Program-made: the position numbers and the translations under genes | Shown: positions 10,327-21,059 of the stretch, piece by piece | Numbering within the stretch: position 1 is the first letter of the stretch | How the letters are laid out: each line of letters starts with the position of its first letter | Source: an uncultured Erythrobacter sp. | GTDB taxonomy: Bacteria > Pseudomonadota > Alphaproteobacteria > Sphingomonadales > Sphingomonadaceae | Assembly (NCBI GenBank): GCA_947499095.1 | Contig: CANMMR010000003.1 | Location: forward strand, 353,201 to 417,200 | Length of the DNA: 64,000 bases | Direction: 5' to 3' | The notes under the pieces: model-generated | Seen by the model: only the letters and a program-made list of their open reading frames with translations | The model's database searches: none | What the model was told of the DNA's origin: nothing

Positions 10327-12543
10327 TCACTTTTTGCGCGATGAGGAGCTGTCGACTTCGACGAATTTGCGCGGCCTTGCGCCTCCACCGGACATCTCCA
10401 GCTTGAGCAGCTCGTATGGATCCTCCGGCAAACTTGCCAGCGGTTTGCCGGCCGCCTCAATCTGGTAAGGCGACACGCGGTGGCGGGTGCAGAGCCCGTC
10501 GGCGCCATCGCTGATCAACGGAGTTTCGAATTCCACGCCCTGGATCGATCCGTCGGAGCGCCTGACCTTCGCGACTGCCAGCTGGCCGCCACCCAGGTTG
10601 AGCACCACCGGAGTATCGACCGGAACTTCGAGCAGACCCTCGATCATGGCTCCGGTCTTCGACAGGTTGCGAAGGGTCACGGTGTAGACGTGATCGTCGT
10701 GGATCAGCTTGATCTTGCGATAGACCGATTTGCGTTCGGCGCGATATTTTTCCGGACCGCGCGGCTGGAAGAACACGTCTTCGCGCTCGAGCCGCTCGAG
10801 CAGCTCTTCTTGCGAAATGGCCTGCGAGAAGATGAAACCCTGCACGTGGCTGGCGCCGCGTTCGGTGACGAGAGTGAGCTCGTCCTTGGTTTCGACGCCT
10901 TCGGCCACCGTCTCCATTTTCAGGGATTCGGCCAGATTCACGATCGCGCTCATGATCGCAGGGTTGTTGTTGCCCTTCTCCGTCGCGCCGCGCACGAAGC
11001 TCTGGTCGATCTTGATCTTGTCGAACGGGGCATACTGGAGATAGCTCAGCGAACTGTAGCCGGTGCCGAAATCGTCCAGCGCAAGGCGCACGCCGAGCCG
11101 CTTGAGTTCTTCGAATTTTTCCTGCGTCCGCTTCGGATCGCCGGCGAAGACGCTCTCGGTAATTTCGAGCTCGAGCCGGTGCGGCTCCAGGGTCGTCTCC
11201 AAGAGGATAGATTTCACCAAGTCTGGGAAGTCGTCCCGCGCGAACTGGATAGCGGAAACGTTGACCGCCACTCGCAATTCCATTGGCCATTCCTTGGCCT
11301 GGAAGCACACGCGGCGCAGGGCCCATTCGCCCAGATCCTTGATCAGTCCGATATCCTCGGCGACGGGAATGAAGATGCCCGGGGATACGAAACCGCGTTC
11401 GGGATGCTCCCAGCGCATGAGCGCTTCGAGGCATTTGAGCTTGTTGGTCTTGGATTCGACGATCGGCTGGTAATACATCTCCAGCGCGTCGTTCTCGAGC
11501 GCATCGCGCAGATCCTCCTCGATCTCGCGGCGATGCTTCGCGCCGTCGGTGAAATCGATGTGATAGAAGCGGTATTGGCCACGACCCCCGCCCTTCGCGG
11601 CATAAAGCGCGAGGTCTGCGGCCTTCACCAATTCGTCGGTCTCGACCCCGTCATAGGGTGACACCGCAATCCCGACCGAAGTCCCGATGACGGCGCGCGA
11701 ACCACTGATCTGATAAGGCTGCGAGATCATCTGGATCAGGCGCTGGCCCAGTTCGCCCAGGTCGCCGCGGTCGTCCATGTCCGGAATTATGATCTGGAAC
11801 TCGTCGCCGCCCAAGCGACCGATCTCGCCCCGGTTGCCGATGACCTTCTCGATGCGAGCGGCGACCTGGCGAAGCAATTCGTCGCCTGCCGGGTGGCCCA
11901 AGGTGTCGTTGACCTGCTTGAAACGGTCGAGGTCCAGCATCAGAAGAGCACAGCTGCGCTTGGAATGGCGGAATGCGGTCAGGATCGAAGTCAGCCGCTT
12001 CGTCATCCGGTGGCGATTGGCGAGGCCGGTCAGCGAATCATATTGCGAGAGGCGCTCGGCGTCCTTGGAGCTCTGGAATGTCGCGGTCACATCCTTGGCG
12101 CTGCCGCGGTAACCGACGAATTCCTGCTCCGCATCGAATTGCGGCTTGCCGGCGATTTCCCACCATTGCACGCGGTCGCCGACGATGATCTTGACGACCA
12201 GCTGCGAAATCGAATTTCGCGCTCCAAGTAGGAACGGCAGCGGCCGCTGGACCTGCTGGTCGAGGCTTTCGTCTGTCTCGGGTTCGAACACTTCGGTGAG
12301 TTGCTTGCCCATCAGGGAAGAGCCCTCTTCACCGAGTTTTTCGATCGCGTTTTCGGACAGATAGATCAGGCGGCCCTGCCCGTCGGTGGCCCAGAACCAG
12401 CCGAGGCCGGCGTTCTCGAAAGAATCCAGCAGCTGGACGCGGCGCCGCAGATCGGCGTGGCTGATCAGCTTCAGCTCGCTCTCTGCTGCATCTTTCCCGA
12501 TCTCTTTTTTTACCCGCGCGCCGCGCGAGAAAAAGCCAGCCAT
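10327..12543 (-). CDS. PAS-GGDEF-EAL-PilZ c-di-GMP signalling protein (intact EAL)
   Basis: GRLGGDEFQ; CLEALMRW, VNVSAIQF, LEITESV, LDDFGTGYSSL, IKIDQSFV, VAEGVET; C-terminal PilZ. Confidence 0.9.
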   Translation of the reverse strand: MAGFFSRGARVKKEIGKDAAESELKLISHADLRRRVQLLDSFENAGLGWFWATDGQGRLIYLSENAIEKLGEEGSSLMGKQLTEVFEPETDESLDQQVQRPLPFLLGARNSISQLVVKIIVGDRVQWWEIAGKPQFDAEQEFVGYRGSAKDVTATFQSSKDAERLSQYDSLTGLANRHRMTKRLTSILTAFRHSKRSCALLMLDLDRFKQVNDTLGHPAGDELLRQVAARIEKVIGNRGEIGRLGGDEFQIIIPDMDDRGDLGELGQRLIQMISQPYQISGSRAVIGTSVGIAVSPYDGVETDELVKAADLALYAAKGGGRGQYRFYHIDFTDGAKHRREIEEDLRDALENDALEMYYQPIVESKTNKLKCLEALMRWEHPERGFVSPGIFIPVAEDIGLIKDLGEWALRRVCFQAKEWPMELRVAVNVSAIQFARDDFPDLVKSILLETTLEPHRLELEITESVFAGDPKRTQEKFEELKRLGVRLALDDFGTGYSSLSYLQYAPFDKIKIDQSFVRGATEKGNNNPAIMSAIVNLAESLKMETVAEGVETKDELTLVTERGASHVQGFIFSQAISQEELLERLEREDVFFQPRGPEKYRAERKSVYRKIKLIHDDHVYTVTLRNLSKTGAMIEGLLEVPVDTPVVLNLGGGQLAVAKVRRSDGSIQGVEFETPLISDGADGLCTRHRVSPYQIEAAGKPLASLPEDPYELLKLEMSGGGARPRKFVEVDSSSSRKK

Positions 12544-12736
12544 TGGCCATCCCTATCCGCTGTTCGCCCGCCGGTTTCGACAGACGAGAAATTCATGTGA
12601 CTGCCCGTACTAGGTCGAAATTCTTTCCAAACGGATAACCATCGCATGCCGTCTTTCCTGCGCGGGTCGGAGAGTTGCTTGCCAGCATCGGTTGGGTTGT
12701 GCAGTGTGTCTGAACGTTTCTCGGGGGAGGACCTGG

Positions 12737-14050
12737 ATGCGGCATATCGCGATCGTGGGCTCGGGGCCTGCGGGCTATTACACGGCGGAAGCCGCTGCGA
12801 AGAAATGGGGCGAGGAAGTCCGGGTCGACGTGTTCGACCAGTTGCCGGTACCCTACGGCCTGATCCGGACGGGCGTTGCGCCCGACCACCAGTCGATCAA
12901 GCTCGTATCGCGGCGATACGAGAAGACGGCCTTGTCGGATAACGTCCGTTTCGTCGGCAATGTGTCGGTCGGAAGTGACATTTCGATAGCGGAACTGCAG
13001 TCCCTCTATGACGCGGTCATCCTCGCCACCGGTGCTCCGAACGATAGGCAGCTGGACCTGGACGGACACGATCTCGCGAATGTCTTTGGCAGCGCGGCGT
13101 TCGTGGGCTGGTACAATGGCCATCCGAAGTTTGCCGGCCTGGCGCCGGACCTCTCGGGCCGTCACGCCGTGGTGATCGGCATGGGCAATGTCGCGCTCGA
13201 CGTCGCGCGTATCCTCTCGAAATCTAAACAGGAGTTTGCAGGCTCCGACATCGTCGCCCATGCACTCGATGCGCTGGCAGCGTCGAATATCGAGACCATC
13301 ACGATCGTCGGTCGACGCGGCCCTCACCAGATCATGATGACGCCCAAGGAACTGGGCGAACTCATGCATCTCGAATGGGCCAGCCCGCAGGTCGATAAAG
13401 CCGATCTGCCGCCGGTCGATGACGACGCGATCCTCGAACCAGGCCTGCGCAAATCGGTGACGCTCCTGCGCGATTTCGCCGCAATCCCGCAGAATATCCA
13501 TGGCGAAAAACCGATCGCGATCGAGTTCGACTTCTTCGCCAGCCCCATGGCCTTTCACGGCGAGGACGGCAGGGTCACGTCGGTCGAGGTCGAGCGGACC
13601 AGGGTCGAGACCGGACGCGCGGTGGGGACAGGGGAGAACTATTCCATCCCCACCGATCTGGTGGTGACATGCATCGGCTATCGCTCGTCGCCGATCGAAG
13701 GAGTGCCGTTCGACGAGCGGGCGGGCCGCTTCGCCAATAACGAGGGTCGCATTCTACCCGGCCTCTATTGCGTCGGCTGGGCTAGGCGCGGGCCGTCCGG
13801 CACGATCGGCACCAATCGCCCCGACGGCTACGGCGTCATCGAACTGGTCGAAGAAGACATCGAAGCCGGCGAGCGGAATAGAGGCCGCGAAGGCTTCGAC
13901 GAATTGGTCGAGACGCGCGGTCTCGACGTGGTGACCTTCCGGGACTGGCAGAACATCGAGCAGGCTGAAGAGGCCGCTGCCCGCGAAGGTGCGCCGCGCG
14001 AGAAATTCGTCGATGTCGCCAGCATGATCGCTGCGCGCGGGCCACTTTAG
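12737..14050 (+). CDS. FAD-dependent ferredoxin--NADP+ reductase (FprA/adrenodoxin reductase-like)
   Basis: MRHIAIVGSGPAGYYTAEAAAKKW...PYGLIRTGVAPDHQSIK...GRRGPHQIMMTPKELGEL...GWARRGPSGTIGTNRPDG. Confidence 0.9.
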   Translation: MRHIAIVGSGPAGYYTAEAAAKKWGEEVRVDVFDQLPVPYGLIRTGVAPDHQSIKLVSRRYEKTALSDNVRFVGNVSVGSDISIAELQSLYDAVILATGAPNDRQLDLDGHDLANVFGSAAFVGWYNGHPKFAGLAPDLSGRHAVVIGMGNVALDVARILSKSKQEFAGSDIVAHALDALAASNIETITIVGRRGPHQIMMTPKELGELMHLEWASPQVDKADLPPVDDDAILEPGLRKSVTLLRDFAAIPQNIHGEKPIAIEFDFFASPMAFHGEDGRVTSVEVERTRVETGRAVGTGENYSIPTDLVVTCIGYRSSPIEGVPFDERAGRFANNEGRILPGLYCVGWARRGPSGTIGTNRPDGYGVIELVEEDIEAGERNRGREGFDELVETRGLDVVTFRDWQNIEQAEEAAAREGAPREKFVDVASMIAARGPL

Positions 14051-14140
14051 CCTGCTTGCATTCGGAACGCGGCGGTCGCATCACCCGTTGCTGCCGCAGG
14101 GTTAGAGAAAAAATACCTTTGGAGAGGAACGACACAGCCC

Positions 14141-15829
14141 ATGCCGAAGCTTGAAGACGAAGCCGCTCAATCCACTAGCGCGCTCGGCCCCCTCGTCGGG
14201 CTGACCCGCGAAGACATTTTCGGCGCCGTGGCCGTGATGCTGCGCGAAACCGCGTCGGACCCCCAGCGCCTGATGAAGCATAGCCAGGACATGGGACAGG
14301 ACATGATCAAGATCATGACCGGCAAGAGCGACTTGGAACCGCATCCGAAGGACAAGCGGTTCCAGGACCCGGCGTGGCAGTACAATCCCTTCATGCGCGC
14401 GGGCATGCAATATTACCTCGCGGTGCAGAAGGGCGCGGCGAAGTGGGTCGAGGAACTCGAACTGGACGAGCTGGAGAAGGACCGGGCGCGGTTCGTTTCC
14501 AACATGATCATCGACGGCATCGCTCCCACCAACACGCTGATCGGCAATCCCAGCGCGCAAAAGATGGCCATCACCAGCGGCGGCCTGTCCCTGATCAAAG
14601 GCCTCAAAAACGCCTATGACGACATGGTCCACAACAAGGGCATGGTCAGCCAGGTGGACAAGAAGCCGTTCAAGCTGGGCGAAAACGTTGCGACATCGAA
14701 AGGCTCGGTCGTCCTGCGCACCGAGATGATGGAGCTGATCCAGTACGCGCCGACGACCGACGAGGTGTATGAGATCCCGCAGCTCACCATCCCGCCGCAA
14801 ATCAACAAGATGTACATCAACGACCTCTCGCCCGAGAAGTCGGTGGTGAAATACCAGCTCGACAACGGCATCCAGACATTCGTCATCAGCTGGAAGAACC
14901 CGTCGAAGGAACAGGGCCATTGGGACATGGCCGACTACGTCAACTCCTGCCGCGAGGCGATGGAGGCGGTTAGCAAGATTACCGGCAGCAAGAAAGTCAA
15001 TGTCTCGGCCGGCTGTTCGGGCGGCCAGACCGCCTCGATGCTGGCCAGCAAGATGGCTTCGGACGAGGACGATCTGCTCGGCGCGCTGACGCTGATGGTG
15101 TGTGTGCTGCACCCGAAGCAGAACGATATCGAGGCAGGCTCGCTCGTCAGCGAGAACGGCCTCGCGCTGGCCAAGCGCCGCGCCGCGAAAAAGGGCGTGA
15201 TCAAGGGTGACGATCTCGCCCGCGGTTTCGCTTGGCTGCGGCCCAACGATCTCGTCTGGAATTACGTGATCAACAACTACCTGCTCGGGCAGGATCCGCC
15301 GGCCTTCGACGTGCTCTTCTGGAACGCGGACGCTACCAATCTGTCGGCCAGCCTGATGGGCGATTTCCTGACCGTCTACGAAACGCTCGCCTTCACCAAG
15401 CAGGGCGAGGTCGAGATGGTCGACCACAAGATCGACCTCAGCAAGGTGACCAGCGACCTGTTCATCCTCGGCGGCGTGACCGATCACATCACACCGTGGA
15501 AGGCGACCTATCGCTCCACCCGCCTGTTCGGCTCGAAGGACGTGACTTTCGTGCTGAGCCAGTCGGGCCATATGCAGGCGATCCTCAACCCGCCGGGCAA
15601 TCCGAAAGCGAAATATTTCGTTCAGAAGGATGGCCGCAAGAAGCTCCCCGAAACCGCCGACGAGTGGCTGAAGGGGACGGAGGAAGTCGCCGGCAGCTGG
15701 TGGCCGTTTTGGATGGAATGGGTGCAGGCACGCGCGGGCGACACAAAGAAGGCGCCTGCAAAGCTGGGGAACAAGGATTACGAACCGCTGGACCCGGCCC
15801 CCGGTCTATACGTTATGGAAGCCTGTTGA
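14141..15829 (+). CDS. phaC: Class II-like poly(3-hydroxyalkanoate) synthase
   Basis: AGCSGGQT lipase-like box, PhaC core GGVTDHITPWKATYRSTRLFG...LSQSGHMQAILNPPGNPKAKYF. Confidence 0.85.
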   Translation: MPKLEDEAAQSTSALGPLVGLTREDIFGAVAVMLRETASDPQRLMKHSQDMGQDMIKIMTGKSDLEPHPKDKRFQDPAWQYNPFMRAGMQYYLAVQKGAAKWVEELELDELEKDRARFVSNMIIDGIAPTNTLIGNPSAQKMAITSGGLSLIKGLKNAYDDMVHNKGMVSQVDKKPFKLGENVATSKGSVVLRTEMMELIQYAPTTDEVYEIPQLTIPPQINKMYINDLSPEKSVVKYQLDNGIQTFVISWKNPSKEQGHWDMADYVNSCREAMEAVSKITGSKKVNVSAGCSGGQTASMLASKMASDEDDLLGALTLMVCVLHPKQNDIEAGSLVSENGLALAKRRAAKKGVIKGDDLARGFAWLRPNDLVWNYVINNYLLGQDPPAFDVLFWNADATNLSASLMGDFLTVYETLAFTKQGEVEMVDHKIDLSKVTSDLFILGGVTDHITPWKATYRSTRLFGSKDVTFVLSQSGHMQAILNPPGNPKAKYFVQKDGRKKLPETADEWLKGTEEVAGSWWPFWMEWVQARAGDTKKAPAKLGNKDYEPLDPAPGLYVMEAC

Positions 15830-15850
15830 ATTGACGAAAGGCACCATTGC

Positions 15851-16711
15851 GTGACCGCAACCAAAGACGAGCCGATGACCGCAACCATCGAGATGATGGA
15901 GGCTGGCGGGCGCACATTGCGTGTCGCGCATTGGCGGCTAGATGAAAAATCGGACCATCCGCCCATCCTGTTCTTCAACGGCATCGGCGCGAACATCGAG
16001 GCGGTTGCCCCGCTGGCGGAGCGGCTGACCGAGCGCGGTTTCGTGATGTTCGACATGCCGGGCACGGGCGAAAGCCCCGATCCGACCGTCCCCTACAACC
16101 CCTTCACCATGAGCTGGACGGCGAACCAGATTCTCGACCAACTCGGTCTGGGCGAGGTCGACGTCATGGGTGTGAGCTGGGGCGGCGCTATGGCCCAGCA
16201 TTTCACGCTGCAATATCCCAAGCGCACCCGTCGGCTGGTGCTGGTTGCTACTACGGCCGGCATGTTGATGGTGCCCGGGAAGCCGGCGGCCCTTACCAAA
16301 ATGGCCAACCCGCGCCGCTATATCGATCCTGACTTCATGAACGAGCATTTCATGACGCTGTACGGCGGCATGACCAAGCGGGCCGGGAGCAAGGAAGACC
16401 ACATCGGTCGCCTCAAGCCGCCCTCCCCGCGCGGCTATTTCTACCAGCTGCTCGCCATGCTCGGCTGGACCAGCCTCCCCGCCCTGCCTTTCATGGCCAA
16501 GGAGGTGCTGGTGATGATGGGTGACGAGGACCAGATCGTTCCGCTGATCAACGGGCGCATTCTCGCATCGGCTATTCCCAATTCGCGGCTGGAGGTCTTC
16601 GAAGGCGGCGGACATTTGTTCCTGCTGACCCATGCGGACGAGAGCGTGGCAATGCTACGCGAGTTCCTCGACGCTCCGGAAACCAAAGCGGAAGGCCGCC
16701 GCGCAGCCTGA
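15851..16711 (+). CDS. phaZ: Poly(3-hydroxyalkanoate) depolymerase, alpha/beta hydrolase
   Basis: PILFFNGIGANIEAVAPLAE, GVSWGGAMAQ, downstream of phaC. Confidence 0.8.
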   Translation: MTATKDEPMTATIEMMEAGGRTLRVAHWRLDEKSDHPPILFFNGIGANIEAVAPLAERLTERGFVMFDMPGTGESPDPTVPYNPFTMSWTANQILDQLGLGEVDVMGVSWGGAMAQHFTLQYPKRTRRLVLVATTAGMLMVPGKPAALTKMANPRRYIDPDFMNEHFMTLYGGMTKRAGSKEDHIGRLKPPSPRGYFYQLLAMLGWTSLPALPFMAKEVLVMMGDEDQIVPLINGRILASAIPNSRLEVFEGGGHLFLLTHADESVAMLREFLDAPETKAEGRRAA

Positions 16712-16748
16712 GGGCGGCACGGCGGACCATCGGAAAGGACCCAGCCCG

Positions 16749-18230
16749 ATGGAAACCGCCAATCCCGACCCGAACAGAAGGCCCGCTTTCGTTCGCCCCC
16801 ACACCGGTGAAGGCGGCGCGCTGAGCCGCACGGGCTTCGCCTGGGCGGTCTTCGAATGGGCGCGCAATCCCTATTACATCCTCGTCGTCATCTACATTTT
16901 CGCGCCCTATTTCGCGCGGGACATCATCGGCGGCGATGTGCTGGGCAGCGGTACGCTCGACGGGCTGGATCCGGACGAGGCACTGGCGCAGGCGAATGCC
17001 ATCGGCCAGGCGACCATCGCCAGCGTGACGAAATGGGCCGGCGTGATCGCCGCGCTGACTGCACCTTTCCTCGGAGCGGCGCTGGATAGGGGCGGCAGGC
17101 TCAAGCCGATCCTCGCCGTGTTCCTAAGCGCAATCGCGCTGGCATCTGCGGGGCTGTGGTTCGCCATGCCCGGTGGCGAAGGGCTTTCTACTCCGGCGAT
17201 CATGACCCTCTTGGTCGTGGCCTATGTCGGCTACACCTATTCCGAAGTGACGCACAACGCGATGCTGAGCGTCGCCGGAGAGCCGCGCCGTTTGGCGATG
17301 ATATCGGGCCTGGGTCTCGGTCTCGGCAATCTGGCGGCGACGCTGATCTTCATTGCCATCGCGCTGTTCTTCGTCCTGCCCGCAGCGGTCGGCTGGCCTT
17401 TTGCCGCGCCGCTGTTCGGCGTCGATCTGGAGCGTTTCGAGCACGCAAGGCTCGTCGGCCCGATTTGCGCGGTCTGGCTGGCCGCATTCTCGATCCCCTT
17501 CTTCCTGAATGCCAAAGACCCCGGGCAACCGGGCGCCAGCTGGACCAAGGCCTTTAGCGACGGAGCACGCAGCGTTTTCCGCACCCTGCGCGAAGCGACC
17601 CGCTTTCGCGAACTTATGAAATTTCTCATCGCCCGCATGTTCTATGCCGATGCGATGGCGGCGCTGCTGGCGCTCGGCGCGGTCTATGTCGCGCTGTTCC
17701 TGCAATGGAATTTCCTCGAAATGCTCTGCTACGCAATCTTCGCGAGCGCCTGCGCATTCGGCGGCGGCATCTTCGGAGGCTGGCTGGAAGAGCGCGTCGG
17801 CGTGAAGACCGCGCTGGCGCTCGAGATCCTCGCCATGGTCGTCACCGGCCTGGTCCAGCTGAGCATCACGCGCGAGAGCCTGTTCTTCGGGCTGGTGGAC
17901 AATGTCGAAGTCTGGGACGGGCTCGTATTCTCGACCCTCTCCGATCTCGTCTATCTCGGCCTGATCAGCATAATCGCTATCACCGCCACGGCAAGCATCA
18001 GCTCCAGCCGCACCATGCTCGTCGCGCTCGCGCCGCCGGGGCGCAGCGGCGAGTTTTTCGGCCTTTACGCCATCGCCGGGACGATCACCGTCTGGATGGG
18101 CCCTCTGCTGGTCGAACAGTTCACGCTCTGGTCCGGCGACCAGCGCATTGGCATGACATCGATCCATTTGCTGTTCGGCATCGGCCTCGCGATCCTGCTG
18201 TCCATCCGGATGCCCGAACGCTCCGCCTGA
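16749..18230 (+). CDS. MFS transporter (UMF1/Atg22-like)
   Basis: Multiple hydrophobic helices; FAWAVFEWARNPYYILVVIYIFAPYFA. Confidence 0.75.
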   Translation: METANPDPNRRPAFVRPHTGEGGALSRTGFAWAVFEWARNPYYILVVIYIFAPYFARDIIGGDVLGSGTLDGLDPDEALAQANAIGQATIASVTKWAGVIAALTAPFLGAALDRGGRLKPILAVFLSAIALASAGLWFAMPGGEGLSTPAIMTLLVVAYVGYTYSEVTHNAMLSVAGEPRRLAMISGLGLGLGNLAATLIFIAIALFFVLPAAVGWPFAAPLFGVDLERFEHARLVGPICAVWLAAFSIPFFLNAKDPGQPGASWTKAFSDGARSVFRTLREATRFRELMKFLIARMFYADAMAALLALGAVYVALFLQWNFLEMLCYAIFASACAFGGGIFGGWLEERVGVKTALALEILAMVVTGLVQLSITRESLFFGLVDNVEVWDGLVFSTLSDLVYLGLISIIAITATASISSSRTMLVALAPPGRSGEFFGLYAIAGTITVWMGPLLVEQFTLWSGDQRIGMTSIHLLFGIGLAILLSIRMPERSA

Positions 18231-18293
18231 GAAGCGCTGGACAGATCGGTTGCAATGTGGAACCTTCTTCGGCGGAGAGAGGAGCACACAATC

Positions 18294-20045
18294 ATGCCCG
18301 CATTCGACCTTATCATTCGCAACGGCACCATCGTGGATGGCACCGGTACTGAACGCTTCACCGGCGACGTGGCCGTCAAGGACGGCTTGATCGCACAAGT
18401 CGGCACGGTATCCGGCGACGCGGCCGAGGAAATCGACGCAGAAGGCAAGCTCGTAACCCCCGGTTTCGTCGACATCCACACGCATTACGACGGGCAGGCG
18501 ACGTGGGACCAGGAAATGGCCCCGTCGAGCTGGCACGGCGTCACTACGGTGGTGATGGGCAATTGCGGGGTCGGCTTCGCACCCGCCCGTCCCGACAAGC
18601 ACGAATGGCTGATCGGGCTGATGGAAGGCGTCGAGGACATTCCTGGCACCGCGCTGGCCGAAGGGATGGATTGGGGCTGGGAGACTTTCCCAGAATATCT
18701 CGACGCGCTCGAAAAACTGCCGCGCACGGTGGATGTCGGAACGCATGTCCCGCACGGTTCGGTCCGCGCCTATGTGCTCGGCGACCGTGAACGGCCCGGT
18801 GCGATCCCGACCGATGAAGATATCAAGCAGATGGCCGCCATCGTCGAGGACGGCGTCCGTGCAGGCGCGCTCGGCTTCTCGACCTCGCGCACCGTGCTGC
18901 ACCGCGATATCGACGGCGAAGTCGTTCCCGGGACCACGGCAACGAAGGAAGAGCTGATCGAAATCGGGCGCGCCATGGGCCGCGCCGGTCACGGCGTGTT
19001 CGAGATGGCCAGCGACATGAAGCGCGAGTGGGACGAGTTCGGCTGGATGGGCGCGCTCAGCCGGGAAACCGGCCTGCCCTGCACCTATGCCGCGCTGCAA
19101 TCGATCGCCAAGGAGATGTCGCTCGACGAGCAGATCGAAAGCATGCGCGCGGAAAACGACAATGGCGCGAATATCGTTGCCCAGATCGCGCTGCGCGGAA
19201 ACGGTATCGTCATGGCGTGGCAGGGCACTGTCCATCCCTTCCGCTTCCGCCCGAGCTGGCAGGCAATCGAGGAGCTGCCGTGGGAGGAGCAGAAGGCGAA
19301 ACTGCTCGATCCCGACTTCAAGGCGCAGCTGCTGTCGGAAGAAAACGACCTCTCGGAGGTCAACCAGGACATCATCGGGCTGATCATGGTCGTGTGCCAG
19401 GGCTGGCCAATGCAGTTCGAGATGGACCCCGACTTCAATTACGAACCGACGGCGGAAGAAAGCATCGCCGCACGGGCCGAGAAGGCGGGCAAGTCGGGCG
19501 AGGAATATGCCTACGACCTCCTGTGCCGCGACGATGGCAAGGGCTTCATCTACCTGCCGATCCTCAATTACGCAGACGGTAATCTGGATTTCCTTATGGA
19601 CCTCCAGCAGTCCGACGACACGGTGAATTCGCTCTCCGATGGCGGCGCGCATTGCGGGACGATCTGCGATGCGGCCTCACCCACCTTCATGCTCCAGCAT
19701 TGGGTACGCGACCGGGATCGCGGCACGATCAGCCTCGAGAATGCGATCAAGCGCCAGTGCGCCGATACCGCGCGGCTTTATGGCCTGGAGGATCGTGGTG
19801 TCATCGCGCCGGGCTATCTCGCCGATCTCAACATCATCGACATGGAGCGCCTCAAGCTTGGCAAGCCGTGGCTGGCGTTCGATCTTCCGGCAGGCGGCAA
19901 GCGATTGCTGCAAAAGGCGGAAGGATATGTCGCTACGATCAAGAACGGCAAGGTCACCTTCCGCGAAGGCGAATGGACCGGCGCAACGCCGGGCGGGCTT
20001 ATCCGCGGCCCGCAGCGGGCAGAACTGGCGGAGGCAGCAGAATGA
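18294..20045 (+). CDS. Amidohydrolase, D-aminoacylase/N-acyl-D-amino-acid deacylase family
   Basis: [34 protein letters not shown]...[19 protein letters not shown]. Confidence 0.85.
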   Translation: MPAFDLIIRNGTIVDGTGTERFTGDVAVKDGLIAQVGTVSGDAAEEIDAEGKLVTPGFVDIHTHYDGQATWDQEMAPSSWHGVTTVVMGNCGVGFAPARPDKHEWLIGLMEGVEDIPGTALAEGMDWGWETFPEYLDALEKLPRTVDVGTHVPHGSVRAYVLGDRERPGAIPTDEDIKQMAAIVEDGVRAGALGFSTSRTVLHRDIDGEVVPGTTATKEELIEIGRAMGRAGHGVFEMASDMKREWDEFGWMGALSRETGLPCTYAALQSIAKEMSLDEQIESMRAENDNGANIVAQIALRGNGIVMAWQGTVHPFRFRPSWQAIEELPWEEQKAKLLDPDFKAQLLSEENDLSEVNQDIIGLIMVVCQGWPMQFEMDPDFNYEPTAEESIAARAEKAGKSGEEYAYDLLCRDDGKGFIYLPILNYADGNLDFLMDLQQSDDTVNSLSDGGAHCGTICDAASPTFMLQHWVRDRDRGTISLENAIKRQCADTARLYGLEDRGVIAPGYLADLNIIDMERLKLGKPWLAFDLPAGGKRLLQKAEGYVATIKNGKVTFREGEWTGATPGGLIRGPQRAELAEAAE

Positions 20046-21052
20046 AGGCGATCCGTACCGGCGCTACGCCTTCCACGCTCGATGCTCTCGAACTGGTCGA
20101 TTTGGACGGCCCCGCCGATCCGGGACCGGGAGAGATCACGGTCGATATCAAGGCCAGCTCGCTGAATTATCACGACTATGCAGTCGTGAAGGGAATGATC
20201 CCGACGGATCAAGGCCGTATTCCTATGTCCGACGGGGCTGGCGTGGTGACGGCGGTGGGCGACGGTGTGAGCGAGTTCTCCGTCGGCGATCACGTCGTCT
20301 CGACCTTCTTCCCCGACTGGCTCACCGGCCCGCCCCCGCAAAGCGCTTTCACCCGCGTCCCGGGCGACGGGATCGACGGCTATGCGCGCGAAGCGATCAC
20401 CGCGCCGTCGCACTGGTTCACCCGCGCGCCCGCCGGTTTCAGCCATGCCGAAGCGGCGACATTGACCTGCGCCGGCCTGACCGCATGGCGCGCGCTGTTC
20501 GTGGACTACGCCGTGAAGCCCGGCGACACGGTCCTTGTTCAAGGCACCGGTGGCGTGTCGATCTTCGCTCTCCAATTCGCCAAGGCAGCGGGGGCGACGG
20601 TGATTGCGACCAGTTCCTCCGACGAGAAGCTGGAGAGAGTGAAATCGATGGGGGCCGATCACCTCATCAATTACAAGGAGGTCGAGGCCTGGGGGCCGAA
20701 AGCGCTCGAACTGACCGGTGGGCGCGGGGTCGATTGCGTAGTCGAGATCGGAGGCGCGGGCACGCTCGACCAGTCGATGCTGGCGACGCGGGTCGGCGGG
20801 CACGTGGCGCTGATCGGCGTGCTGGCGGGCTTTTCCGGGCCGGTTCAGACCGCCCTGCTCTTCTCCAAGAATCTGACGGTCCAGGGCCTAACGGTCGGCA
20901 GCCGGAACATGCAGCAGGACATGATCGCCGGGATCGAAGCCAATGGCATCAAACCGGTGATCAGCGACACATTTGCGCTGGCCGACCTCGCCGATGCTTT
21001 CCGCCATCAAGAAAGCGGCAACCACTTCGGCAAGATCGCGGTGGACATCTGA
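20042..21052 (+). CDS. Zinc-type/quinone-reductase-like NAD(P)-dependent alcohol dehydrogenase
   Basis: MDR family GroES-like and Rossmann (VLVQGTGGVSIFALQFAKAAGA); ATGA overlap with upstream gene. Confidence 0.85.
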   Translation: MKAIRTGATPSTLDALELVDLDGPADPGPGEITVDIKASSLNYHDYAVVKGMIPTDQGRIPMSDGAGVVTAVGDGVSEFSVGDHVVSTFFPDWLTGPPPQSAFTRVPGDGIDGYAREAITAPSHWFTRAPAGFSHAEAATLTCAGLTAWRALFVDYAVKPGDTVLVQGTGGVSIFALQFAKAAGATVIATSSSDEKLERVKSMGADHLINYKEVEAWGPKALELTGGRGVDCVVEIGGAGTLDQSMLATRVGGHVALIGVLAGFSGPVQTALLFSKNLTVQGLTVGSRNMQQDMIAGIEANGIKPVISDTFALADLADAFRHQESGNHFGKIAVDI

Positions 21053-21059
21053 CCTCGGT

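Noticed and set aside
14102-15571. 489-aa minus-strand ORF
   Set aside because: Antisense to the PHA synthase; composition typical of a shadow ORF
17124-19652. 842-aa minus-strand ORF
   Set aside because: Antisense to well-supported MFS and amidohydrolase genes; His/Arg/Asp-rich translation typical of high-GC shadow ORFs
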